The translations under genes and the position numbers were made by a program. Shown piece by piece: positions 1 to 10,155 of a DNA stretch of 64,000 bases. Under the pieces are notes generated by a model. The model saw only the letters and a list, made by a program, of their open reading frames with translations, ran no database searches and was not told the DNA's origin. Source of the stretch: Bufo bufo (lineage: Eukaryota > Chordata > Amphibia > Anura > Bufonidae). Within the stretch, counting starts at the first letter, position 1; each line of letters begins with the position of its first letter. The stretch lies in NCBI RefSeq assembly GCF_905171765.1, contig NC_053397.1, forward strand, positions 3,304,946 to 3,368,945. The letters run 5' to 3'.

Positions 1-3000
1 TATATACAGCAGTGTACTGATATGTGAGGTACGAGGTATAATAGATGCAGTGTGTACAGATATATAGTATTTACAGCAGTGTACTGATATGTGAGGTATG
101 AGGTATAATAGATGCAGTGTGTACAGATATATAGTATATACAGCAGTGTACTGATATGTGAGGTATGAGGTATAATAGATGCAGTGTGTACAGGTATATA
201 GTATATACAGCAGTGTACTGATATGTGAGGTATAATAGATGCAGTGTGTACAGATATATAGTATATACAGCAGTGTACTGATATGTGAGGTACGAGGTAT
301 AATAGATGCAGTGTGTACAGATATATAGTATATACAGCAGTGTACTGATATGTCAGGTACGAGGTATAATAGATGCAGTGTGTACAGGTATATAGTATAT
401 ACAGCAGTGTACTGATATGTGAGGTACGAGGAATAATAGATGCAGTGTGTACAGATATATAGTATATACAGCAGTGTACAGATATGTGAGGTACGAGGTA
501 TAATAGATGCAGTGTACAGATATATAGTATATACAGCAGTGTACTGATATGTGAGGTACAAGGTATAATAGATGCAGTGTGTACAGATATATAGTGTATA
601 CAGCAGTGTACTGATATGTGAGGTATGAGGTATAATAGATGCAGTGTGTACAGGTATATAGTATATACAGCAGTGTACTGATATGTGAGGTATAATAGAT
701 GCAGTGTGTACAGATATATAGTATATACAGCAGTGTACTGATATGTGAGGTACGAGGTATAATAGATGCAGTGTGTACAGATATATAGTATATACAGCAG
801 TGTACTGATATGTCAGGTACGAGGTATAATAGATGCAGTGTGTACAGGTATATAGTATATACAGCAGTGTACTGATATGTGAGGTACGAGGTATAATAGA
901 TGCAGTGTGTACAGATATATAGTATATACAGCAGTGTACAGATATGTGAGGTACGAGGTATAATAGATGCAGTGTACAGATATATAGTATATACAGCAGT
1001 GTACTGATATGTGAGGTACAAGGTATAATAGATGCAGTGTGTACAGATATATAGTATATACAGCAGTATACTGATATGTGAGGTACGAGGTATAAGAGAT
1101 GCAGTGTGTACAGATATATAGTATATACAGCAGTGTACTGATATGTGAGGTACGAGGTATAATAGATGCAGTGTGTACAGATATATAGTATATACAGCAG
1201 TGTACTGATATGTGAGGTATGAGGTATAATATATGCAGTGTGTACAGATATATAGTATATACAGCAGTGTACTGATATGTGAGGTACGAGGTATAATAGA
1301 TGCAGTGTGTACAGATATATAGTATATACTGCAGTGTACTGATATGTGAGGTATGAGGTACAATGCAGTGTGTACAGATATATAGTATATACTGCAGTGT
1401 ACTGATATGGGAGGTATGAGGTATAATAGATGAGGTGTGTACAGATATATAGTATATACAGCAGTGTACTGATATGTGAGGTACGAGGTATAATAGATAC
1501 AGTGTGTACAGATATATAGTATATACAGCAGTATACTGATATGTGAGGTATGAGGTATAATAGATACAGTGTGTACAGATATATAGTATATACAGCAGTG
1601 TACTGATATGTGAGGTACGAGGTATAATAGATGCAGTGTGTACAGATATATAGTATATACAGCAGTGTACAGATATGTGAGGTACGAGGTATAATAGATG
1701 CAGTGTACAGATATATAGTATATACAGCAGTGTACTGATATGTGAGGTACAAGGTATAATAGATGCAGTGTGTACAGATATATAGTATATACAGCAGTGT
1801 ACTGATATGTAAGGTATGAGGTATAATAGATGCAGTGTGTACAGATATATAGTATATACAGCAGTGTACTGATATGTGAGGTACGAGGTATAATAGATGC
1901 AGTGTGTACAGGTATATAGTATATACAGCAGTGTACTGATATGTGAGGTACGAGGTATAATAGATGCAGTGTACAGGTATATAGTATATACAGCAGTGTA
2001 CTGATATGTGAGGTATGAGGTATAATAGACGCAGTGTGTACAGATATATAGTATATACAGCAGTGTACTGATATGTGAGGTATGAGGTATAATAGATACG
2101 GTGTGTACAGATATATAGTATATACAGCAGTGTACTGATATGTGAGGTACAAGGTATAATAGATGCAGTGTGTACAGATATATAGTATATACAGCAGTGT
2201 ACTGATATGTAAGGTATGAGGTATAATAGATGCAGTGTGTACAGATATATAGTATATACAGCAGTGTACTGATATGTGAGGTACGAGGTATAATAGATGC
2301 AGTGTGTACAGGTATATAGTATATACAGCAGTGTACTGATATGTGAGGTACGAGGTATAATAGATGCAGTGTACAGGTATATAGTATATACAGCAGTGTA
2401 CTGATATGTGAGGTATGAGGTATAATAGACGCAGTGTGTACAGATATATAGTATATACAGCAGTGTACTGATATGTGAGGTATGAGGTATAATAGATACG
2501 GTGTGTACAGATATATAGTATATACAGCAGTGTACTGATATGTGAGGTATGAGGTATAATAGATGCAGTGTGTACAGATATATAGTATATACAGCAGTAT
2601 ACTGATATGTGAGGTACGAGGTATAAGAGATGCAGTGTGTACAGATATATAGTATATACAGCAGTGTACTGATATGTGAGGTATAATAGATGCAGTGTGT
2701 ACAGATATATAGTATATACAGCAGTGTACTGATAAGTGAGGTACGAGGTATATTAGATGCAGTGTGTACAGATATATAGTATATACAGCAGTGTACTGAT
2801 ATGTGAGGTACGAGGTATAATAGATGCAGTGTACAGATATATAGTATATACAGCAGTGTACTGATATGTGAGGTATGAGGTATAATGCAGTGTGTACAGA
2901 TATATAGTATATACTGCAGTGTACTGATATGGGAGGTATGAGGTATAATAGATGAGGTGTGTACAGATATATAGTATATACAGCAGTGTACTGATATGTG

Positions 3001-4356
3001 AGGTACGAGGTATGATACAGTGTGCACAGATATATAGTATATACAGCAGTGTACTGATATGTGAGGTATAATAGATGCAGTGTGTACAGGTATATAGTAT
3101 ATACAGCAGTGTACTGATATGTGAGGTATAATAGATGCAGTGTGTACAGATATATAGTATATACAGCAGTGTACTGATATGTGAGGTACGAGGTATAATA
3201 GATGCAGTGTGTACAGATATATAGTATATACAGCAGTGTACTGATATGTGAGGTACGAGGTATAATAGATGCAGAGTGTACAGATATATAGTATATACAG
3301 CAGTGTACTGATATGTGAGGTACGAGGTATAATAGATGCAGTGTGTACAGGTATACAGTATATACAGTAGTGTAATATGTGAGGTATGAGGTATAATAGA
3401 TGCAGTGTGTACAGATATATAGTATATACAGCAGTGTACTGATATGTGAGGTACGAGGTATGATACAGTGTGCACAGATATATAGTATATACAGCAGTGT
3501 ACTGAAATGTGAGGTATGAGGTATAATAGATACATTGTACAGATATATAGTATATACAGCAGTGTACTGATATGTGAGGTACGAGGTATAATAGATGCAG
3601 TGTGTACAGATATATAGTATATACAGCAGTATACTGATATGTGAGGTATGAGGTATAATAGATGCAGTGTGTACAGATATATAGTATATACCGCAGTGCA
3701 CTGATATGTGAGGTATGAGGTATAATAGATGCAGTGTGTACAGATATATAGTATATACAGCAGTGTACTGATATGTGAGGTACGAGGTATAATAGATGCA
3801 GTGTGTACAGATATATAGTATATACAGCAGTGTACTGATATGTGAGGTATGAGGTATAATATATGCAGTGTGTACAGATATATAGTATATACAGCAGTGT
3901 ACTGATATGTGAGGTACGAGGTATAATAGATGCAGTGTGTACAGATATATAGTATATACTGCAGTGTACTGATATGTGAGGTATGAGGTACAATGCAGTG
4001 TGTACAGATATATAGTATATACTGCAGTGTACTGATATGGGAGGTATGAGGTATAATAGATGAGGTGTGTACAGATATATAGTATATACAGCAGTGTACT
4101 GATATGTGAGGTACGAGGTATAATAGATACAGTGTGTACAGATATATAGTATATACAGCAGTGTACTGATATGTGAGGTATGAGGTATAATAGATGCAGT
4201 GTGTACAGATATATAGTATATACAAGCAGTGTACTGATATGTGAGGTACGCGAGTATAATAGATGATAGTGTGTACAGATATATAGTATATACAGCAGTG
4301 TACAGTTATGTGAGGTACGAGGTATAATAGATGTAGTGTGTACAGATATATAGTAT
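1..4356. repeat. Array A, segment 1: 67-bp minisatellite
   Basis: About 65 head-to-tail copies of a 67-bp AT-rich unit, for example 1-67 followed by 68-134. Landmarks in each unit are ACAGCAGTGTACTGATATG, an internal 7-bp near-duplication (GAGGTAC GAGGTAT) and a TATATAGTATATAC tract. Common variants are a 60-bp unit that has lost one of the two 7-mers (at 228 and 688) and a 65-bp unit with GCAGTGTACAG instead of GCAGTGTGTACAG. Higher-order periods are visible: 460 bp (TGTCAGGTAC at 351 and 811), 400 bp (GATACGGTG near 2096 and 2496) and 2630 bp (GATATGGGAGG near 1404 and 4034). The unit has no TTA, CTA or TCA, so the minus strand is open in all three frames; those frames are not genes. Confidence 0.97.
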
Positions 4357-4854
4357 TGACTTAATAGGATGGAAGAATCTCCTCCGTCCGTACCACTAAC
4401 TGCCCTTCTAAACCACACCGACACCGACTTGAATGGAGAAATTGACCGTGATGGCCGAACTTTATTATTCACATATAATAATAATAAATAATCACAACAA
4501 TAATGACAATAATAATAACAACCGACACATTAACACAACCTTCAATGTTATGACCCACTGCACAGTACCAAAAGGATCCTGGAGGGCAACCCAAACCAGC
4601 GCCATCTTCCTTAACCGTCTCACCTTGTACTTCAAGCTTACCCTCGGCCGCACTCACCGACCCAAGAGCACCAACTGCTTGAAGTAACCAAGTATCTCCT
4701 CCTGTAGGCCTTTTAGCCCAGACAGGAGCCCCCATCCTCGGCATTCAGAAACCACATGAGATGCAGGCTCCAACATGTCCCGCATCTCTTAACCATTGAA
4801 TCGCTCCCCCAGGATCCCCTAACAATCAGCCACGAGAAGACCACCGGTGACACC
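4357..4854 (-). other. 3' non-coding end of the Ngaro-like element with ATT-rich microsatellite
   Basis: Sequence between the hydrolase stop and the downstream border with array A. It contains an ATA/ACA-rich microsatellite-like stretch at about 4478-4525. On the minus strand, AATAAA-type hexamers there and at the TTTATT at 4461 could act as polyadenylation signals. A 91-codon minus-strand frame (4469-4744) covers much of it, but it ends in translated microsatellite and shows no domain, so I do not call it a gene. Confidence 0.55.
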
Positions 4855-5481
4855 TCACCTGTGGGCGTCCCGCCAAACCCTCAGGGCCGTCTCCAAACCC
4901 TCCTGAATGCTCAAAGCCCACATGTCAATACCGACATCATTAAGGTGCACACCATCCGCTCTCAAGAACTGAGGCGATGCCGCCTCCAATTCCCGGTGAC
5001 GCACCACTATACCACCTTGCCTGCGAACAAAGCGCCCCACCTCCTTATTCAATTTCGCCCGCGCCTTATTGATCCGCTCAACCGACCTGGCGAACCTCCA
5101 ACTACTTCTCGCCACCACCTCCGACCAAACCAGCAAAATCTCAGGAAAATCCGCCAGCAAACGCAACACATCCAACTTAATATCCCGGATCACATCCCGG
5201 GACCGACGTACCCCCAAATCATTCCCGCCGACATGAAGAACCAACACGTCCGGAGGCCGATCCAACTGTACGTTCAAATAGATCTCCGGCAAGACTCTCC
5301 CCCAAAGAAGCCCCCGCAAACCAATCCACCTAATCCGCATGTCCTCCGCCGAAAAACCCAACTGGCGTCCGTTCCGCCTGACGTCCGCTCGCAAGGCACC
5401 CCAATGAACATACGAATGCCCAAAAATCCAAGCCAAACAAGGCGCCGACCCTGCAACAAAACAAACACAGTTAAAACACAT
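4855..5481 (-). CDS. SGNH/GDSL-type hydrolase of the Ngaro-like element
   Basis: A 208-codon frame starting at an ATG, 55 bases downstream of the recombinase end. Three blocks of the SGNH hydrolase fold are visible: GHSYV with the presumed nucleophile Ser near residue 23, GGND near 85-88 (oxyanion-hole Gly and Asn), and DGVHLND with Asp near 176 and His near 179 completing the triad. Length is normal for a single SGNH domain. Such hydrolase frames are known from vertebrate Ngaro-type elements; their substrate and role are not established, and I infer none. No signal peptide is convincing, although the first 20 residues are Cys-rich and hydrophobic. The frame is unbroken although its neighbours carry lesions. 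Confidence 0.78.
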   Translation of the reverse strand: MCFNCVCFVAGSAPCLAWIFGHSYVHWGALRADVRRNGRQLGFSAEDMRIRWIGLRGLLWGRVLPEIYLNVQLDRPPDVLVLHVGGNDLGVRRSRDVIRDIKLDVLRLLADFPEILLVWSEVVARSSWRFARSVERINKARAKLNKEVGRFVRRQGGIVVRHRELEAASPQFLRADGVHLNDVGIDMWALSIQEGLETALRVWRDAHR

Positions 5482-5536
5482 CCCAGATTGTCAGATACTT
5501 TAACAACTTCCCCACCTCAGAGCCCTCACCAGACCT

Positions 5537-6507
5537 TCACAGCAAATGGGGCCGGATATATGACCGAAAACAATCCGACTCCCAACGTCCTATACGCCGA
5601 ATGACCTCCTCACCTAGGCCCCACCTAGCCGCCTCTGTCGCGGCACCTATCCGAAAAGAATGAGAAGCGTATTCCATAGCGGGCAAACCAGCAGCCACTA
5701 AGCACCTCCTGAAAACAGCGACAAATTGGAAACGAGACAACGCGACCCATCCTGATGAATCAACAACGTCCCCTTCCCACTCGGCCTCACCTCCAAGAAA
5801 TCCTCCACACAGCGCACAGGACAAAGCACAGACCCAACCAACGGCCTCAGCCATAACACAACCCCTCTACCCTCCTGGTCCGTCTTAGACCTGCGAATGC
5901 AACACCGCAAAACACCATCCACCAAACCAACATCTTCCCATAACAAACCCCCAGTGCTCGTGCGACTCGCTGCCACCAACTCTGAGATGCGAAACGCTCC
6001 AAAAAATGCCAGAGAAAAAGCCGCCCTAAACAAACACACTTCATATGCCGACATACACACCGATCCCGCCTCTGACCATAACTTCTGCAACACCGCAAAT
6101 GAAACCGGCCTGCGATTGTCCCTCCGTACCCCGCAACGGCGGTATCCCTTCAACGCCTGCCGTACCATAAAACACTTAGACACATCGGCCATACCTCGCA
6201 ACCGCAACCAAAAGGCGACAGCCGCTAACCTCTTTGACGCCACTGAAAAAGATAAACCTGCCGCATAAAACGTTCCTAACCAGAAAACCAATAACGTTCG
6301 AAAATCCTCCAGCGAGCTACAACCCCCCACTTGCTCAATCAATTCCTCCCACAAAGACCACACAGAAGAATACGCAGCCCACGTACCGTTACTAAGTGAC
6401 CGCCTAATCAGGCCCGCTGACACCCCAAGGCCACGCTCCAGAGCCACTGAGGACAGGGCAACCCCCGAATTTCGGCACCCGGCGCCAAGCCGCGGAAACG
6501 CTCCCAC
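5537..6507 (-). pseudogene. Tyrosine recombinase of the Ngaro-like element, one frameshift
   Basis: The N-terminal and core part is read at 5698-6507, and the C-terminal part continues in another frame at 5537-5854. The two join at a frameshift around 5740-5755, where the strings HQDG and ALSRFQFV meet. The core holds a helix-rich N-terminal domain (residues about 30-120) and box I Arg in GAFRISEL (near residue 173). The C-terminal piece has HSFRIG (the H-x-x-R of box II) and the nucleophile Tyr in FRSYIRP, so all classical R-H-R-Y residues survive across the break. The enzyme would integrate a circular cDNA without a target duplication, which matches the clean element borders. The upstream limit is a GTG codon and no ATG lies near it, so the real start is uncertain. 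The frameshift probably inactivates this copy. Confidence 0.82.
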
Positions 6508-8231
6508 TGAAAACGAGAAAGGGAATCGGCCAATGAGTTATCCACTCCTGGGACATGTTCCGCCACAAAACAAGCATTCAATCGCAAACCCCTCAGCACA
6601 AAGTACCTCAGCAAATTCAACACAGGCGGTGAATTAGCCGACTGACTATTAATTGCTTGCACAACTCCCATGTTATCACAGTAAAAACGCACCCGCCGAT
6701 TCCTCAGCCAGTCCCCCCACAACTCAGTGGCCAAAACAATAGGAAAAAGTTCCAACAACACCAAGTTTGAAAGGAAACCAGCCTGCCTCCATTCCGCCGG
6801 CCAACCACCTGCACTCCATTGTCCCCTACAAAATACACCATAACCACAAGAACCAGACGCATCCGAAAACAACTCCAGGTCCACATTGCTAACCACCGCT
6901 TCCATCCACACCAACCGACCATTATAATCCAACAAAAAATTCTCCCACACCACCAAATCATCCTTCACAGCCCCCAGCAACCGCAAGTAATGAAAAGGCG
7001 CAGTAATGCCCGCAGTGGCTAACGCCAAGCAACGGCAAAAAACCCGCCCCATTGGCAAGATGCGACAAGCAAAATTCATTTTTCCCAAAACTGATTGAAC
7101 CCGCTTAAGTTGCACCTTCCTAGCCTTCCTCAGAAACACGACCTCCTGCAAGAGATCACGCACCTTATCCTCAGGCAAACGACACTCCATAGCCAAACTG
7201 TCAATCTCAATACCTAAGAACTTAATGACCGTGGCCGGGCCTTCCGTCTTATCCGCCGCCAACGGAATTCCGAAACGCGCCGCAACCCTCTCCATCGTAT
7301 GCAGCAGCACTGCGCACACCCTAGATCCAGCCGGACCAAGAAACAAAAAATCATCCAGGTAGTGCAAAACCGAGCTCCATCCCGCCTCCTGTTTCACCAC
7401 CCATTCTAAAAAACAACTAAACGACTCAAACAAGGAGCACGAGATCGCGCACCCCATCGGCAAACAACAATCAACATAAAAACAACCTTCCCACTTAAAA
7501 CCAAGCAAGTGCAAACTGTCAGGGTGAATGGGCAACAATCGAAACGCAGCCTCAATATCAGTCTTAGCAAGTAGGGCGCCCTGCCCGAAACGCCGCACCC
7601 ACCGCACTGCCTCATCAAAAGACGTGTATGACACTGAGCATAACTCGTCCGCTATCCCATCATTCACAGACCCACCAAGCGGATAAGACAAATGATGAAT
7701 GAGCCTGAACTTATTGGGCTCCTTCTTAGGAACCAAACCCAATGGGGATACCCATAACTCCGGCAAAGGACACTCTGAAAAGGGGCCTACAACTCTGCCA
7801 GCCGCAACCTCCTTCACAATTTTTTCCCTCACCACATCAGGGTAGCGCAAAGCTGAAATCAAATTCCGGGAAGCAACCCGCGTCCCCACCAAACTACACG
7901 GGATAACAAACCCCGCGGTAAACCCCTCCAACAACAACCGAGCCGCCCCCCTATTTGGGTACCTCCTTAAATACGGCTCCATCTCTTCCACCCTCACCGG
8001 TGTCACCCCTCTTTTGCATAACCTCGGATCCCTTACCTTTCCCCCTCCGGAAACACCGGGACAAGCTATGGGAACCTCCGCAACCGGAGCACTCATGCTT
8101 AAACCTGCAATCGGCCAAGAACCGGCAATGTCCTTCATTGAATTGCCAGCAATAACCCTTTTTTCCCCCAACCTGAGACTCCGCAGCCGAGGCACCCCCG
8201 GCCGCTCCACGAAAGGGCTGAGACCCTCCAC
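6408..8231 (-). CDS. pol: Reverse transcriptase / RNase H of the Ngaro-like element
   Basis: Open frame of 607 codons. Reverse transcriptase motifs are seen: KTDIEAAF with the first catalytic Asp near residue 225, LPMGCAISC near 258, and YLDDFLF at 291-297 with the two catalytic Asp residues. A conserved thumb/connection follows (KFLGIEID near 337). RNase H follows, with FSDASG (Asp near 457), a Glu near 494, YCDN (Asp near 519) and a final Asp near 564. The protein would copy the element RNA and remove the RNA strand. The 5' limit at 8231 is a GTG codon, and the first 280 bases overlap gag in another frame, so the true start, or a frameshift from gag, is unsettled. No stop or frameshift disrupts the RT or RNase H motifs. 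The 3' end overlaps the recombinase frame by 100 bases. Confidence 0.88.
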   Translation of the reverse strand: MEGLSPFVERPGVPRLRSLRLGEKRVIAGNSMKDIAGSWPIAGLSMSAPVAEVPIACPGVSGGGKVRDPRLCKRGVTPVRVEEMEPYLRRYPNRGAARLLLEGFTAGFVIPCSLVGTRVASRNLISALRYPDVVREKIVKEVAAGRVVGPFSECPLPELWVSPLGLVPKKEPNKFRLIHHLSYPLGGSVNDGIADELCSVSYTSFDEAVRWVRRFGQGALLAKTDIEAAFRLLPIHPDSLHLLGFKWEGCFYVDCCLPMGCAISCSLFESFSCFLEWVVKQEAGWSSVLHYLDDFLFLGPAGSRVCAVLLHTMERVAARFGIPLAADKTEGPATVIKFLGIEIDSLAMECRLPEDKVRDLLQEVVFLRKARKVQLKRVQSVLGKMNFACRILPMGRVFCRCLALATAGITAPFHYLRLLGAVKDDLVVWENFLLDYNGRLVWMEAVVSNVDLELFSDASGSCGYGVFCRGQWSAGGWPAEWRQAGFLSNLVLLELFPIVLATELWGDWLRNRRVRFYCDNMGVVQAINSQSANSPPVLNLLRYFVLRGLRLNACFVAEHVPGVDNSLADSLSRFQWERFRGLAPGAEIRGLPCPQWLWSVALGCQRA

Positions 8232-9948
8232 CCCGAGGTGCTGCCATCAAACGCATCCACAGACCAATATCCTTATGGTCCCAACGAATGCTAGGCCTGA
8301 CCGCCTTCCGCTGCCGGAACTGCTCGTCGTACCTAAGCCAAGCCACACCCCCATACGTCCGATGAGCCTCCCCAATAGCATCCATATAGCAGAAAAGAGC
8401 CGAGCAGTGCTCTGGCGTCTTTTCCCCAATGACGCTGGCCAAAATTGCAAAAGCCTGCAACCAATTCTGAAAAGTGCGCGGAATTAACCTAAACCTCCTC
8501 CTTTCTTCCTCCTCCTTCTTGCTCTCATCCAGCTTACCCCTATCCAAATTAAATTTCTCCAAAGGGAGCATAGAGAAGATCTCCACATATTCATCCTTCC
8601 ATATCTTCTCCCTGACCTCCGGCTTCAAATGAGCCCCCAGCGGCCCCTCAAAACATACATAAATCTCACCCTTTGCTGAATCCGCCAACCTAACACCGTC
8701 AACCACATCACCTTTCTCCCCAGCTACCCGCCCGGAACCACAGGCCTGGCCACCGGCCACCGCACCCCCACTCTCACTCAGTAAACCCTGCGCCGCCCCT
8801 GGAACCACCGCCAAATCAGCCGCAGGAGACCACACAGCCGCCGGATTCCCCACTGCACCCGAGCCCAACCGTGATAACAAAGCAAGCATACCCGATAATA
8901 CATCCTTCACTAAAGCCTCAGAACCCCCCCCACTATGTAACCCTGCATTCCCGACCCCTCTAACATGCATTTGACACGCCGCTCTCTCACCTGGCCGTCC
9001 CCGGGCGGTGTCGCCGGCAGCCGCAGACCTCCCTTCTGATACCACACACGAGACGTCACCTCCAGATGGCCCAGCGTCGTCCATACCGCCAGCCGCAGAC
9101 TCTTCTCCAGGATCCACTTCGCCTTCCTCCAACTGGAACGACTCCTCCTCCTCCTGTTGCAAAGGGCCAACGTCCGCAGCCCCTTGTGAAGAAGAGGCCC
9201 TCACTCCTGGCCGCACACCTCTCATCCCGACGATTCCCAGTGAAGCTGGCTCCACAGCACCGGCACTGTGAGCCGCGGTCCCATGCAGCCGTTCCGGGGG
9301 CTCATCCTCCACCGCATCTCTTGAGAAGGCGCCATGTCGCCGACCCACCACCAGGGGTCGCGACGCGCTTCCTCTCCCAGCATCACCGCTCTGCGCCTCA
9401 GGCCCTCCCTGATGACGTCGCCGATCAGCAGAGACTGACCGCGACGCAGGACAACTCCTCACCCCGACATCCAAGAGGCCCAGGCCGAGGAGCGACCCGG
9501 CCGCAGCAACACCGCCGCCGCCTGCAGGTTATTCAGACCCGGCTCGTCTCTCCCGCACCGCCTCTCGCGGGGAGACAGCCGCACGCGCCTGCCTTCTCCC
9601 TCTCGTCGGCCGGGAGACGGGACCCGCACCAGACCGTCCCTCTCCCGTCGTCCTGCCCTCTCTCCCCGCCGTCCTCCCGCTGCGTCTGCGAGCCGAATCA
9701 GCCACAGGCATCGCAGGCTGCAGCGGAGGGTTGCTAATGGGGCTCCGCATTCGACGACGCAGTCTCGGAGTCGTCTCAGGGCTCAAGCGCTCAGGGGGGA
9801 CAGAGCGCCTAGCCCGACCGGAACGCACCGCCTCACCAGTCGCAGACGGGGGATTCAGGACCGACTGCATGGTCTCTTGTAAACGGGCAGCACCATGTAC
9901 CTGTACAGCCGCCCTAACCGCCTCCAATAGCTCTTCCAGCGATGACAT
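7951..9948 (-). pseudogene. gag: Gag-like protein (ORF1) with CCCH and CCHC-like zinc fingers, one in-frame stop
   Basis: One minus-strand frame runs from the ATG at 9946-9948 (MSSLEELLEA) to 7951, broken only by a TAA at 9529-9531 after about 139 codons. Downstream the same frame stays open for over 500 codons without an obvious new ATG near its start. The N-terminal part is Arg/Pro/Ser-rich and low in complexity. Near the C-terminus, about 8054-8151, lie C-x7-C-x5-C-x3-H and then C-x2-C-x3-H-x4-C, a CCCH finger followed by a zinc-knuckle-like motif. This fits a nucleic-acid-binding gag-like ORF1 of DIRS/Ngaro elements, presumed to package the element RNA. The last 280 bases overlap the RT frame. 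The TAA may be a disabling mutation, or ORF1 may really be two proteins; I favour mutation because the frame is preserved. Confidence 0.72.
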
Positions 9949-10155
9949 CTTGGCCCTGCAAACGCGCTTCACTATGCCAGCCACTGACTGACGCCCCTCC
10001 TCCAGCCTACATATACTGCCCGCCAAACTGCACGTCCTCCCCTTCCTTCCTTAGGCCCACCCCTACCCCACAACATTAACCCTTTACTGTCCTACGGTCT
10101 TCCCCCCAAGTCAATTCGCACTACATTATGGCTGCGCCCCATTCCGTCGCTTTCA
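9949..10155 (-). other. 5' leader of the Ngaro-like element
   Basis: Non-coding stretch between the upstream boundary of the element and the first ATG of the gag-like frame at 9948. It is C/T-rich on the plus strand and probably holds the promoter and the 5' half of the terminal repeats. No TATA box or repeat partner was recognised with confidence. An 8-bp motif AAGTCAAT near 10109 is the reverse complement of ATTGACTT at the opposite boundary (4354-4361), which may be chance. Confidence 0.5.

Larger units (their letters stand above)
4357..10155 (-). mobile_element. Ngaro-like (DIRS order) tyrosine-recombinase retrotransposon
   Basis: A 5.8-kb non-repetitive block interrupts array A. Read on the minus strand it encodes, in order, a gag-like protein with zinc fingers, RT/RNase H, a tyrosine recombinase and an SGNH-type hydrolase. 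RT-RNase H followed by a tyrosine recombinase instead of a DDE integrase defines the DIRS order. A hydrolase frame and the absence of a methyltransferase domain point to Ngaro rather than DIRS1. The left flank ends AGTAT at 4356 and the right flank resumes ATACAGCAG at 10156. Joined, they rebuild the array unit exactly, so there is no target-site duplication, as expected for recombinase-mediated insertion. I could not recognise split direct repeats by eye. One in-frame stop (gag) and one frameshift (recombinase) suggest a young but inactive copy. Confidence 0.88.

Noticed and set aside
813..4472. A 1219-codon minus-strand open frame (and similar long ones at 353-2152, 10092-12142 and 14976-18629)
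   Set aside because: It is the array A unit read in a stop-free orientation. All three phases are open, the peptide has the array period, and there is no non-repeat domain.
4469..4744. A 91-codon minus-strand frame as an extra Ngaro gene
   Set aside because: Its end is translated microsatellite (runs of Ile, Val and Tyr) and no motif is visible; it is more likely 3' non-coding sequence.
4756..5604. 282-codon plus-strand frame opposite the hydrolase
   Set aside because: It lies antisense to the SGNH hydrolase, is Pro/Thr/His-rich without any domain, and is explained as a shadow frame.
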